From NCBI RefSeq assembly GCF_003097355.1, contig NZ_PYUI01000004.1, forward strand, positions 186,001-250,000: a stretch of DNA of 64,000 bases. The letters are read 5' to 3'. The stretch comes from Arthrobacter sp. H-02-3. GTDB taxonomy: Bacteria; Actinomycetota; Actinomycetes; Actinomycetales; Micrococcaceae. Below, one piece after another: positions 8,199-18,500 of the stretch (positions are counted from its first letter, which is position 1; each line of letters starts with the position of its first letter). The translations under genes were made by a program, and so were the position numbers. A model generated the notes under the pieces. It did not search any database. It was given only the letters and a program-made list of their open reading frames with translations, and was not told the DNA's origin.

Positions 8199-9367
8199 GC
8201 GGGCTACACGTGGCCATGGTCGGGACGCGTGGCGTCCCCGCCCGCTACGGCGGCTTCGAAACCGCGATCGAGGAAGTCGGCCGGCGCCTGGTGGAACGCG
8301 GACACCGCATTACCGTGTACTGCCGGGACCGGGGCGAGGGAACGGACAAGCCCACCGAGCACCTGGGCATGGAGCTTGTCCACCTGCCGGCGATGCACAG
8401 GCGGTCCCTGGAGACGTTGAGCCACACCGGTCTCTCCGTCGCGCATCTGCTCCGGCACCAGCCGGACGCGGCAATCCTCTTCAACGCCGCCAACGCACCC
8501 TACCTGCCGGCCTTCCGGATGGCGGGCATCCCGGTGGCCACGCACGTCGACGGGCTGGAGTGGAAGCGCGCCAAGTGGGGCAAGGGCGGCCAGAAGTACT
8601 ACCGGACGGTCGAACGGCTCGCCGTCAGGATGTCTGACGCGCTGATCGCCGACGCCGTCGGGATCCAGGACTACTACCGGCAGAGATTCGACGCCGACAC
8701 CGTCTATCTCGCGTACGGCGCACCGTTGCTGGCCAAAGGCAGCGCGGAGAAGCTCGCGGCACTGGACCTCACGCCGCAGGGCTACCACCTGGTGGTGGCC
8801 CGGTTCGAGCCGGAGAACCACGTCCACCTGGTCGTCGACGGGTTCGTCCGCAGCGGATCGACGCTGCCGCTGATCGTGGTGGGTTCGGCCCCGTATTCGA
8901 ACCGCTACACGAGTGCCGTCCACGACCTCGCGGACGCCAGGGTGCGCTTCATCGGCGGGATCTGGGACCAGGAACTGCTGGACCAGCTGTATGCCAACGC
9001 CCTGGTGTACTGGCACGGCCACTCGGTCGGCGGCACCAATCCCTCGCTCCTTCGCGCCATCGGCGCAGGAACGGCGACCAACGCGTTCGACGTCGGGTTC
9101 AACCGTGAGGTCCTGGAAGGCTCCGGCCGGTATTTTTCGGACCCCCAGGACGTCGCCGAGCTGGTTGCGGACGCCGAGGGCCCCCACTCCGATGTGGCCG
9201 CGCGGGGACAACAAGCGCGGCTGATCGCGCACCGCTTCAACTGGGACCTGGTCGCGGACGGCTACGAGGAGCTCTGCCGTGACCTCGCGCGCCTGCGGGT
9301 CCCTTCGTCCCGCGGCGCCTACCGGCTCCCGGCGTCAGCCCAGCAAAGCATAGGGGCCGGCCAGTGA
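8195..9367 (+). CDS. Glycosyltransferase, GT4-like (DUF1972 N-terminus)
   Basis: A 390-aa GT-B glycosyltransferase. The start reads VAMVGTRGVPARYGGFETAIEEVGRRL, the typical opening of rhamnosyltransferase-like proteins with a DUF1972 N-terminal domain. The C-terminal half carries donor-binding features (VARFEPENH near 205; GTNPSLLRAIGAG near 285). GTG start, overlapping the previous stop by GTGA. It likely adds a sugar to the lipid-linked precursor on the cytoplasmic face. Confidence 0.88.
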   Translation: MSGLHVAMVGTRGVPARYGGFETAIEEVGRRLVERGHRITVYCRDRGEGTDKPTEHLGMELVHLPAMHRRSLETLSHTGLSVAHLLRHQPDAAILFNAANAPYLPAFRMAGIPVATHVDGLEWKRAKWGKGGQKYYRTVERLAVRMSDALIADAVGIQDYYRQRFDADTVYLAYGAPLLAKGSAEKLAALDLTPQGYHLVVARFEPENHVHLVVDGFVRSGSTLPLIVVGSAPYSNRYTSAVHDLADARVRFIGGIWDQELLDQLYANALVYWHGHSVGGTNPSLLRAIGAGTATNAFDVGFNREVLEGSGRYFSDPQDVAELVADAEGPHSDVAARGQQARLIAHRFNWDLVADGYEELCRDLARLRVPSSRGAYRLPASAQQSIGAGQ

Positions 9368-10164
9368 CTGCCATCGATCCGCACGTCGACCGTGCTGCCG
9401 CCGGGTACTGGGAGACGGTCAGGACCCTGGCTGCCGGCCAGAAGACGGCCGCGCGCAGCGCCCCGGCCTATTCGCGCTACATCAACCGGCGGCTGGGGCG
9501 GCTCCTGGCTGCGGCCGCGCTGCGGGCAGGGCTGAGCCCGAACGCGGTGACGGGCATCAGTGCGGTCTTCACCTTCACCGGGATCGCCCTCCTGATGGTC
9601 TTTCCGCCATCGGGCGCGCTGGGCATCGGAGTGGCGCTTTGCCTCGTGGCCGGCTACGCCTTTGATTCGGCTGACGGCCAGGTGGCCCGGATGCAGGGCG
9701 GCGGCTCGCCCGCGGGGGAGTGGCTGGACCACATGGTCGACGCCGTCAAGACCACCATGATGCCGCTGGCGCTCGCCGTCGGGCTCTACCGCTTTGGCGC
9801 CGTCGAACCCTGGTGGCTCCTGGTTCCCTTGGGCGCCGCGGTGGTGTCCTCGGTCCTGTTCTTCGGAATGATCCTGACCGAACAACTGCGGCGCCAGGCC
9901 GGACGGGCGTCCGTGGCGGACCCCGGCGGCCGCTCCTGGATCCGTTCGCTGCTCGTGATCCCGATGGACTACGGCGTCCTGTGCTTGTCCTTCCTCAGCT
10001 ACGGCGTGCTGCCCGTCTTCGTCACCGTCTACACCCTGATCTTCGCTGCCACGGCGGCGTTCCTGGCGCTGGCGTCAGTGAAGTGGTTCCGTGAACTCGC
10101 CGCCGCCCAGCCGGTTTCCCGGCCTGCGCCCGAGCAGCCCGTTACGAAGGGAGCCCGGCCATGA
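9364..10164 (+). CDS. CDP-alcohol phosphotransferase family membrane enzyme
   Basis: A 266-aa integral membrane protein with the complete CDP-alcohol phosphotransferase signature DxxDGxxARx8GxxxDxxxD at residues 101-126 (D101, D104, G105, A108, R109, G118, D122, D126). Family members transfer a phosphoalcohol from a CDP donor to a hydroxyl, normally making phospholipids. Several hydrophobic segments follow the motif. The long N-terminal arm (about 60 residues) is not typical of PgsA. Its position among glycan genes, with a cytidylyltransferase upstream, suggests a glycan or glycolipid acceptor rather than housekeeping phospholipid synthesis. GTGA overlap with the preceding gene. Confidence 0.88.
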   Translation: MTAIDPHVDRAAAGYWETVRTLAAGQKTAARSAPAYSRYINRRLGRLLAAAALRAGLSPNAVTGISAVFTFTGIALLMVFPPSGALGIGVALCLVAGYAFDSADGQVARMQGGGSPAGEWLDHMVDAVKTTMMPLALAVGLYRFGAVEPWWLLVPLGAAVVSSVLFFGMILTEQLRRQAGRASVADPGGRSWIRSLLVIPMDYGVLCLSFLSYGVLPVFVTVYTLIFAATAAFLALASVKWFRELAAAQPVSRPAPEQPVTKGARP

Positions 10165-10937
10165 ACAAGCCGGCCAACACCCCCGCGGACGCGCCGAAGA
10201 CCACCCGCCGCGCGCGCCTGGTGGCGACGTCCCTCGGGGTCTGTGCACTGCTGGCGATCGGCGGCGTCGCCTGGGCTTCAGGACTGAGCTATTCCGCCGG
10301 AAGCGGAGCGTCGCCGGGAGCCCGGCCCGGCACCACGGCCGGCACTCCCGCCGCTGGATCCCCGGACCCGGCTGCCGCTTCGGGCGCACCGGCCGCCGGC
10401 GCACCGGCTGCCGGTTCAGGTGCACCAGCCACGGCGCCGACCCCGTCCGGGCCGCCGGAGGTCAACCCCGCTCCCGTGAACCGGAGCGGCAAATCGGACC
10501 AGGAGCTCGCCGCCATCGCGCAACCCACCGCCGCCCCGGTGGAACTGACGGCCAAGAAAGCGGTCAAAGCCGGCGTGTCGGCGACCATCACGGACATGAC
10601 GGCCGTCCAGGGCGTGGCCACCGGCATCGGCGAAGTGGCCGGGCCCGCCGTGCGGTTCAAAGTCACGGTGGTCAACGGCACCGCGGCGCCGATCTCACTC
10701 GACCGGGCGCTGGTGGATCTCAGCTACGGCAAGGACGACTCACCGGCGAGCCAGCTCAGCGGACCGGACCCTGTGGCCTTCCCGGCAAGCCTTGCGCCGG
10801 GCGCCACCGGCGCCGGGGTGTTCATCTTCGCTGTCCCGCTCGACGCACGGGACACCGTCAAGATCCACTTCAACCTGGAAGCCGAGACGCCCATCGCCAC
10901 GTTTGCCGGCCGCGCCCCGTCCGGGAACGCTCCGTGA
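10161..10937 (+). CDS. Membrane-anchored extracytoplasmic protein, function unknown
   Basis: A 258-aa protein with one membrane segment or uncleaved signal (LVATSLGVCALLAIGGVAWASG, starting near residue 21), here abbreviated to its core GVCALLAIGGVAWA. A low-complexity Ala/Gly/Pro/Ser linker spans about 45-115. The C-terminal domain of about 130 residues has alternating hydrophobic strands (VRFKVTVVNGTAAPISLD) and resembles the DUF4352-like immunoglobulin fold in general character only. ATGA overlap with the phosphotransferase and GTGA overlap with the next glycosyltransferase show tight coupling. It probably sits at the outer face of the membrane in the polysaccharide machinery. Confidence 0.75.
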   Translation: MNKPANTPADAPKTTRRARLVATSLGVCALLAIGGVAWASGLSYSAGSGASPGARPGTTAGTPAAGSPDPAAASGAPAAGAPAAGSGAPATAPTPSGPPEVNPAPVNRSGKSDQELAAIAQPTAAPVELTAKKAVKAGVSATITDMTAVQGVATGIGEVAGPAVRFKVTVVNGTAAPISLDRALVDLSYGKDDSPASQLSGPDPVAFPASLAPGATGAGVFIFAVPLDARDTVKIHFNLEAETPIATFAGRAPSGNAP

Positions 10938-11860
10938 CGCCGGCACCCGGCGGGCTGCCCGCGACGGCTCACCGCCGTATCGTCCGGCGGGCACGCAAGG
11001 CAGCCAAACGGGTGCGGGCCGCGTGCGCCCTGGCCTACCTGCGGGGGCGCAATCTTCTGGCACGGGGGCCCCTCACGGGGTCCGCCGGCGTCGTGGTGTC
11101 CCTGACCAGCCATGGCGACCGGATCCGCACGGTGGCGTTCGGGATCGAATCGATTGCCCGGGGCACGGTCCGGCCGGAACGCCTCATCCTGTGGCTGGAT
11201 TCGCCTGAGGATATCCAGGGCTGCCCGGCGTCGCTGCGCCGCCTCGAACGCCGGGGCCTGGAAATCCGGGCAGCGTCCAACGACGGGCCGTCCACCTTCG
11301 GCCCGCACACCAAGTACTACCCCTACGTCTCGTCCGTGCCGCGGCATACCGTGCCGCTCGTGACGGCCGACGACGACATCCTCTACCCGCCGACGTGGCT
11401 GGCGTTGCTGGTGGACGCCGGCGAGCGCCACCCGGATACGGTGAGCGCTCACTGGGTCAGCATCATGGGGACCGCGGGGGACACGGTGGCCGGCTACGCG
11501 ACCTGGGCGCGGGCCCGGGACACCGCCGTACGCGCGGCGAACTTCGCCGTCGGCGTGTCCGGGGTCCTCTACCCGCCGGCGATGCTGGAAGAACTGCGGC
11601 TGCGAGGGGAGGGCTTCCTGCAGTCCTGCCCGCGCGCCGATGACATCTGGCTCAAGTGGGTGGCGCAGCGCGCCGGCATTCCGGTCCGCCAGATCGGGCC
11701 CGTGCCCCGGCACTTCCCGATCATTCCTGGCAGCCAGGGCCAGGCGCTCATGAGAACGAATGTAGGAGAGAACCACAACGATCACTGCATCCGCGGCCTC
11801 TTTTCGGCCGGGGATGTGGCGGCGCTGGGTGCCAGCGCGGCCAGTCATCAACTGAACTAA
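10934..11860 (+). CDS. Glycosyltransferase-like protein with DDD motif
   Basis: A 308-aa protein; the GTG at 10934 overlaps the preceding TGA and marks the start of recognisable protein, although the frame is open further upstream. The N-terminal block GVVVSLTSHGDRI opens a nucleotide-sugar fold. TADDDILYPPTWL near residues 144-156 supplies the Asp triad typical of metal-binding GT-A enzymes. The C-terminal part (RADDIWLKWVAQRAGIPVRQIG) matches the acceptor-side pattern of small capsule glycosyltransferases. It probably extends the repeat unit. It lies 12 bp before the first secreted paralog. Confidence 0.8.
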   Translation: MTPAPGGLPATAHRRIVRRARKAAKRVRAACALAYLRGRNLLARGPLTGSAGVVVSLTSHGDRIRTVAFGIESIARGTVRPERLILWLDSPEDIQGCPASLRRLERRGLEIRAASNDGPSTFGPHTKYYPYVSSVPRHTVPLVTADDDILYPPTWLALLVDAGERHPDTVSAHWVSIMGTAGDTVAGYATWARARDTAVRAANFAVGVSGVLYPPAMLEELRLRGEGFLQSCPRADDIWLKWVAQRAGIPVRQIGPVPRHFPIIPGSQGQALMRTNVGENHNDHCIRGLFSAGDVAALGASAASHQLN

Positions 11861-11872
11861 GGGGACAAGACA

Positions 11873-14800
11873 ATGCTCAGGAACGCAACGCTGGGGAGCG
11901 CTCGGGGGAGAGGGGCAAGGCCGCCCGCCGGCCCGGCACCGATGCCGGCAACCGCCACAACCACGACTGCCCGCATCACCGCCTTTTACACCACCGTGGG
12001 GACTGCTGCGAAAAAGACGCTGGCACTGCTGCTGGCCGCCGCGCTGGCCCTGTCGCTGGGACTCATCGGAAGCCAGTCCGCCGCGGCAGACACCGCTCCC
12101 GCGGATCCGGCCAGCCCGGCCACCCCTGTCACGGTGTCCGCCGACGGCCTGCCTACCGCCCAGATCAACGGCGTCGCCTGGACTCAGGTGATCATCGGCA
12201 ACACGGTGTTCGTTGGCGGTAATTTCACCGAGGCCCGGCCCGCCGGTGCCGCCGCAGGCACAGGAACGGTCCCCCGGAACAACATCCTGGCCTACAACCT
12301 CACCACCGGAGAGTTGCTGACCACCTTCACCCCCAGCTTCAACGGGGAGGTCACGGCCCTTGCAGCGTCCCCCGACGGGTCGCGGTTGTATGTCGGCGGG
12401 GCGTTTACTGCCTATAACGGCTCCACTGTGTGGCGGGCCGTCGCCCTGAACCCCGCCAACGGTGCCCTGATCACCAGCTTCCTGCCGCGCATGTCAGCGT
12501 CGGTCCGCTCGATTGTGGCAACCTCCACCACCGTGTACCTCGGCGGCCTCTTCAACGCCGTCGGCTCCGTCACCCGGGACAAGCTCGCCGCGGTCAGCGC
12601 CTCCAACGCCGCGCTCCTGCCGTGGAACCCGGTGGCCTCCGGCGGCCGGGTCAACGCGATGACTCTTTCCCCGGACGGCGCCAGCATGGTGGTGGGCGGG
12701 GCGTTCACGTCCATCAACGGCTCCAGCAACCCCGGGTACGGCGTGGCCAAGGTGGACACGTCCCTCGGCGCGGTCCTTCCCTTCAAAATCAACAACATCG
12801 CCCGCAACGGCGGCACCACCGGCGCCATCACCACCCTCGCCTCCGACGGCGTCAACGTCTACGGCGCCGGCTACACCTTCGGCCGCAGCAGCACGCTGGA
12901 GGGCATGTTCTCCGTCACATGGGCGGACGACTCCACCAACTGGCTCGAGGACTGCCACGGGGACACCTATTCGATCCAGCCGCTCGGCGACGCGATCTAC
13001 CTGGCCGGCCACGCACACTTCTGCGGCAATATCGGTGCCTTCCCGCAGGCCGAACCCTGGCAGTTCAACCGCGGCATCGCCTTCAGCAAGAAGGCCACCG
13101 GGACGGTGACCGCCGAAAGCCACGGCTACACCGATTTCGCCGGGAACCCGTCGCCGTCACTGCTGACCTGGTTCCCGATCCTGGACGCCGGGACCTTCAC
13201 GGGCCAGGACCAGGGTGCGTGGACGGTCTCCGGCAACAACGACTACATCGTGATGGCCGGGGAGTTCACCACCATCAACAACCAGCCGCAGCAGGGGCTC
13301 ACCCGCTTCCCGCGGACCGGCCTCTCGCCGAACCTGCGCGGACCGCGCCTGAGCGGCGTGAACTCCAACCCGACGCTCTCCAGCCCCGCGGCCGGTACCG
13401 TGCGGGTCCGCTGGCAGGCGAACTGGGACCAGGACAATGAGAACCTCACCTACGAGGTGCGCCGCAACGGCGCCGTCATCTCCACCGTCAAGCAGGCCTC
13501 CACCTTCTGGAAGCGGCCCGGCATGACGTTCCTGGACACCGGCCTGACCGCCGGCCAGAGCTACGGCTACCGCATCTACGCCCGGGACGCCTTCGGCAAT
13601 GAGTCCCGCAGCGAAACCGTCACCATCACGGTTCCAGGGTCCGTCACAGCACCGGGAAGCTACGCCCAGCAGGTCCTGGCCGACAAGCCCGGCAACTACT
13701 GGCGCCTCGGCGAAACCGGCGGGGCCACCGGCGTGGACCTCGCGGGCAAGGACGACCTCATCGTCCGGCCCGGCGTCAGCTTCGGCGCCGCGGGCGCGGT
13801 GACCGCGGATTCCGACACGGCCGCCACCTTCAACGCCACTACTGACGGAGTCGCCGCCAGCCCGACACTGTCCCTCCGCCCGCAGGTCTTCAGCACCGAG
13901 GCCTGGTTCCGGACCAACACCACCCAGGGCGGCGAGATCATCGGCTACGGCAATTCGCAGACAGGCGTTTCGGCCGACTTCGACCGGAACGTCTACATGG
14001 ACAACAACGGCCGGATCTACTTCGGCGTCCGCCCCACCGGCTCCAGCGGAACCGGCGCCCGGATCACCGTCAACACCACCAAGTCGTTCAACGACAACCA
14101 GTGGCACCACGTCGTGGCGACCCTTGGCCCCAACGGGATGCAACTGTTCCTCGACGGCGTCGTATTGGCCGGGCGGACCGACACCACATCCGCGTGGCCG
14201 ATCGACGGCTTCTGGCGCATCGGCGGCGACAACCTGACCAGCTGGCCCAACCGTCCGACGAGCCGGTACCTGAACGGCCAGATCGACGACGTCGCCATCT
14301 ACCCGACCGTACTGCCGCTGTCCCGGGTGCAGGCCCACTTCGTGGCCTCCGGCCGCACCGTCAACGCCCCGCCCGCGCCTCCGGTGGCCGGGTTCACGTC
14401 AACGGTCAACGGACTCACGGCGTCGGTGGACGGCACCACGTCCTCGGACGCCAACGGTCCCATCGCCGCCTACGCCTGGGACTTCGGCGACGGCGGAACC
14501 GGCACGGGGCTCACGGCGCAGCACCCATACGCGGCAGGCGGCACATACACGGTCCGGCTGACGGTGACGGACAACACCGGCAACACCGCCAGCGTCGTGC
14601 ATACCGTGACCGTGGTGGCCCCGCCGGCCAACGTGGCCCCGACGGCGGCGTTCACTTCCACGGCCAGCAACCTCGCCGTCGCCTTCAACGGGTCCGGGTC
14701 CGCGGACCCGGACGGGACCGTCACCAGCTACGCCTGGGACTTCGGTGACGCCAGCACCGGAACCGGGGCAACGGCGTCGCACACCTACGCCAATGCCGGC

Positions 14801-15529
14801 AGCTACACCGTGAGCCTCACAGTAACCGACGACGACGGTGCCACCGGCACCGCGAGCCGGACGGTCAGCGTCACGGCCCCGGCATCCAACACGGTCGTCG
14901 CCGCGGACGCCTTCGGACGGACCGTCACCGGAGGCTTCGGCACGGCGGATACCGGAGGGGTTTGGACGGTCTCAGGAGGCAGCACCAGCTTCGCCGTGAA
15001 CAACGGCTCCGGTGCTGTGACCCTCGGCGCCGCCGGAGCCAGCCGCAGCGCGTTCCTGAACTCGGTGTCCACGGCAGCGTTCGACGGAACCGTCACGGTC
15101 TCCGCCGACAAGATCGCCGACGGCGGCGGAATGTTCGCCTCCCTCCTGGGCCGGCGGGCGAACAACAACGACTACCGGGCCAAGGTCAAGGTCGGCAGCA
15201 ACGGTGCCGTGTCGCTGTACCTCACCCGGGTCATCAACAATGCCGAGACGACCATTGCCGGGCCCCTGGCGATTGCCGGACTGACCATGGCCGCCAATGA
15301 CCCCCTGATGATCCGGCTCAGCCTTTCGGGCACGGCGCCGACGGCGCTCAGCGCGAAGGTCTGGCGGGCATCGGCGGCCGAACCGGCGGCCTGGCAGCTG
15401 AGCGCGAGCGACTCGACGCCGGAGCTCCAAGTGGCCGGCGGGGCCGGTCTGGTGGGCTACCTGTCCGGTTCGTCCACCAATTTCCCGGTGGTGTTGCGGT
15501 TCGACACCCTCGCCGTGAAGATCCCGTAG
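11873..15529 (+). CDS. Secreted propeller-LamG-PKD protein, paralog A
   Basis: A 1218-aa exported protein, first of four tandem paralogs. An AAGGGGA ribosome site supports the start. A long basic/Ala-rich leader precedes a signal hydrophobic core (residues 49-66), with likely cleavage after SAAA near 72. Residues about 90-480 form a repetitive WD/Kelch-like region with recurring [LI]YVGGxFT units (delta-60 style propeller). It includes WLEDCHGDTY and AGHAHFCGN, conserved in all four paralogs. A fibronectin-III-like domain (about 500-590), a LamG-like lectin domain (592-832), two PKD domains (836-915, 922-1003; YAWDFGD signature) and a 210-residue C-terminal beta domain (DAFGRT...GGVWTVSGG) follow. 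There is no sortase motif or C-terminal membrane helix. Likely an extracellular glycan-binding or glycan-processing protein; no activity can be assigned. Confidence 0.88.
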   Translation: MLRNATLGSARGRGARPPAGPAPMPATATTTTARITAFYTTVGTAAKKTLALLLAAALALSLGLIGSQSAAADTAPADPASPATPVTVSADGLPTAQINGVAWTQVIIGNTVFVGGNFTEARPAGAAAGTGTVPRNNILAYNLTTGELLTTFTPSFNGEVTALAASPDGSRLYVGGAFTAYNGSTVWRAVALNPANGALITSFLPRMSASVRSIVATSTTVYLGGLFNAVGSVTRDKLAAVSASNAALLPWNPVASGGRVNAMTLSPDGASMVVGGAFTSINGSSNPGYGVAKVDTSLGAVLPFKINNIARNGGTTGAITTLASDGVNVYGAGYTFGRSSTLEGMFSVTWADDSTNWLEDCHGDTYSIQPLGDAIYLAGHAHFCGNIGAFPQAEPWQFNRGIAFSKKATGTVTAESHGYTDFAGNPSPSLLTWFPILDAGTFTGQDQGAWTVSGNNDYIVMAGEFTTINNQPQQGLTRFPRTGLSPNLRGPRLSGVNSNPTLSSPAAGTVRVRWQANWDQDNENLTYEVRRNGAVISTVKQASTFWKRPGMTFLDTGLTAGQSYGYRIYARDAFGNESRSETVTITVPGSVTAPGSYAQQVLADKPGNYWRLGETGGATGVDLAGKDDLIVRPGVSFGAAGAVTADSDTAATFNATTDGVAASPTLSLRPQVFSTEAWFRTNTTQGGEIIGYGNSQTGVSADFDRNVYMDNNGRIYFGVRPTGSSGTGARITVNTTKSFNDNQWHHVVATLGPNGMQLFLDGVVLAGRTDTTSAWPIDGFWRIGGDNLTSWPNRPTSRYLNGQIDDVAIYPTVLPLSRVQAHFVASGRTVNAPPAPPVAGFTSTVNGLTASVDGTTSSDANGPIAAYAWDFGDGGTGTGLTAQHPYAAGGTYTVRLTVTDNTGNTASVVHTVTVVAPPANVAPTAAFTSTASNLAVAFNGSGSADPDGTVTSYAWDFGDASTGTGATASHTYANAGSYTVSLTVTDDDGATGTASRTVSVTAPASNTVVAADAFGRTVTGGFGTADTGGVWTVSGGSTSFAVNNGSGAVTLGAAGASRSAFLNSVSTAAFDGTVTVSADKIADGGGMFASLLGRRANNNDYRAKVKVGSNGAVSLYLTRVINNAETTIAGPLAIAGLTMAANDPLMIRLSLSGTAPTALSAKVWRASAAEPAAWQLSASDSTPELQVAGGAGLVGYLSGSSTNFPVVLRFDTLAVKIP

Positions 15530-15551
15530 GCCCGGGGACCTGGGGGAGGCC

Positions 15552-18500
15552 ATGACGATGCTGAAGTCACGGCAAGGGGCCGCCGGCGGCCGCCGGGCAC
15601 CGCACCGGCTGCTGGACAAGGTTGTGGCGGCCCTCGCGGCTTCAGCGCTCGCATTCTCCCTGGGGCTTGCGGCAGTGGCTCCGGCGGCGGCGGACAGCGC
15701 CCCGCCGGAGCCGGCCAGCCCCGCCACCCCGGCCACGGTGACGGCGGATGCCCTGCCGACGGTCCAGATCGACGGCGTCGTCTGGCAACAGGTGGTGGTC
15801 GGCAACACCGTCTACGCAGCCGGAAGCTTCGGCACGGCCCGGCCGGCGGGCTCCCCTGCAGGGAGCAACACCGTGATCCGCCGCAACATCCTGGCCTACA
15901 ACCTCACCACCGGTGAACTGCTTCCGTTTGCCCCGGTACTGAACGCCCAGGCTTACAGCATCGCCGCGTCCCCGGACGGTTCGCGGATCTATGTGGGCGG
16001 TGACTTCACTTCCGTCAACGGGACGAGCGTCTGGCGGGTCGCCGCGCTCGATCCGGGCACGGGAGCGCTCATTCCCTCCTTCCTGCCCAAGGTCGCCGCC
16101 AGTGTCCGGGCGATCGTGCCGACCGCCGGCACCGTGTACCTTGGCGGGCTCTTCACCGCCGTAGGTTCCGTGGCGCGCAGCAGGCTGGCCGCCTTCCAGA
16201 CCGCCAACGGGGCGCTCACGGCCTGGGCTCCCTCGGCCGAAGCAGGCCGGGTCAATGCCCTGGCCCTGTCGCCGGACGGCACCCGCATGGTGGTCGGCGG
16301 CGCGTTCACCACACTCAACGGCTCCGCCAACCCGGGCTACGGGCTCGCCGCGGTGGACACGGTCAACGGGGGTCTGCTGCCCTGGGCCGTCAACGACCGC
16401 GTGCGCGACGCCGGAGTCAACTCCGCCATCACCAGCCTGAGCGGGGACGCCGACAACGTCTACGCGACCGGCTACGTCTTCGGCACCGGCGGCAACCTCG
16501 AAGGAACGGTCGCGGCCGGCTGGAACGGCGGCCCGATCACCTGGCTGGAGGACTGCCACGGTGACACCTACGCCGTCTACCCGGCCGCCGACGTCATCTA
16601 CAAAGTGGGCCACGCCCACTACTGCGGGAACGTCGGCGGCTACCCGCAGACCGAGCCGTGGAGCTTCCAACGCGCCCTGGCCTTCAGCAAAACCGCCACC
16701 GGCACCATCAACCGGGACCCGCTCGGCTACCCCAACTGGGCAGCACTGCCCTCGCCCTCCCTGCTCAACTGGTTCCCCACCCTCGACACCGGAACCTATA
16801 CCGGCCAGAACCAGGGGGCCTGGGCGGTCACGGGCAACAGCCAGTACGTGGTCCTGGGCGGCGAATTCACCACCGTCAACGGCACACGCCAGCAGGGCCT
16901 CGTCCGCTTCACCGTCCGGGACTTGGCCCCCAACACCCGCGGCCCGGTCCTCAGCGGGGCCCGCAGCATCCCGAGCCTCAGCTCTCCCGCAGCAGGGACG
17001 GTGCGCATCCGCTGGCAGGCCAACTATGACCAGGACAACGTCCGGCTCACCTACCGCGTCATCCGCGACGGCGTCACCGCCGCCCCCGCCTACACCGTCA
17101 CGCAGGACAGCACCTTCTGGCAGCGGCCCGGCATGAGCTACCTCGACTCCGGGTTGGTGCCCGGCCAGACCTACAGGTACCGGATCTTCGTCACCGACCC
17201 GCTGGGCAACGAGTCCCGCTCCGACACCGTCTCGATCACCGCCGCGGCCTCCACCCCGGCCAGCAGCTACGCCGACGCCGTCCAAGCCGACCACCCGGGG
17301 AACTTCTGGCGCTTCAACGACGCCACGGGACCCACCCTGGTGGATTCGGCCGGCGCCGAGGACCTCGCCGCCGGCACCGGTGCCGGGCTGCGGGCCGACG
17401 GCGCCGTGGCAGAAGCGACGGGCGCCGGGACCTTTGACGGCACCGTCAACGGCGTCGCCGCCGACACCGGGTTCCAGCGGGCGCCGGATGTCTTTACCGC
17501 CGAGGCCTGGGTCCGCACGGCCACCACCGCGGGCGGGAAGATCATCGGATTCGGCAACGTTGCCAGCGGCACGTCCCGGGTCACCGACCGCAACGTCTAC
17601 ATGGACGACGCCGGACGCATCTACTTCGGCCTGTGGAACGGAGCCGTCCGCACCGTCAACAGCGGCACCGGGTTCAACGACGGCCAATGGCACCAGGTCA
17701 TCGCCACCCTCAGCGGCGGCGGCATGTTCCTCTACATCGACGGCGCCCGGGCGGCCTTCCGTACCGACGTCACCTCCGGCCGCGTCTTTGACGGATACTG
17801 GCGGATCGGCTCAGACCTCGTGGGCACCTGGCCCAGCCAGCCCAGCAGCGGCAGCCTCAAAGGTGACATCGACGAAGTGGCACTCTATCCCGCGGCCCTC
17901 GGCCTCCAGCAGGTCCAGACCCACTACCGCGCTTCCGGGCGCACGCTCGCCACCCCGGCGACACCCCCCACGGCGGCCTTCGCCTCCTCCATCACCTACC
18001 TGACCCTCAGCGCCGACGCCTCCGGTTCCTCGGACCCGAACGGCCCCATCGCGTCCTACAGTTGGGCGTACGGCGACGGAAGCACCGGCACGGGCGTCAC
18101 CACCCAGCACGTGTATACGGCGGCCGGTTCCTACACTGTCCGCCTGACCGTCACGGACGGCGACGGCAACTCCGCGAGCACCACCCGCACCGTCACGGCC
18201 ACGGCCCCGCCGGGCAACCAGCCGCCCGTGGCCGCGTTCACGTCCACCACCAGCCAGCTCACGGCGACCGTGGACGCGTCCACCTCGACCGACCCCGACG
18301 GCACCATCGCCTCCTACGCCTGGGACTTCGGCGACTCATCCACGGGAACCGGGAAAACCGCATCCCACGCCTACACCGGCGGCGGGACCTACACCATCAC
18401 CCTGACCGTCACCGACACCATCGGAGCCGTCAGCACCAGCACCGCACAGGTCTCGGTCCAGCCGAACCAGCCGCCGTCCGCCCAGTTCACGGCGACGGTC

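Noticed and set aside
10091..10933. Long open frame covering the membrane-anchored protein gene
   Set aside because: It is the out-of-phase shadow of the real gene at 10161-10937; similarity to glycosyltransferases starts only at the GTG 10934.
12430..13440. Long alternative frame inside paralog A
   Set aside because: Arg/His/Pro-rich translation typical of a shadow in high-GC DNA; the main frame has signal peptide, domains and ribosome site.
15642..17693. 683-codon reverse frame under paralog B
   Set aside because: No motif, no ribosome site, and Gly/Arg/Val-rich composition of an antisense shadow.
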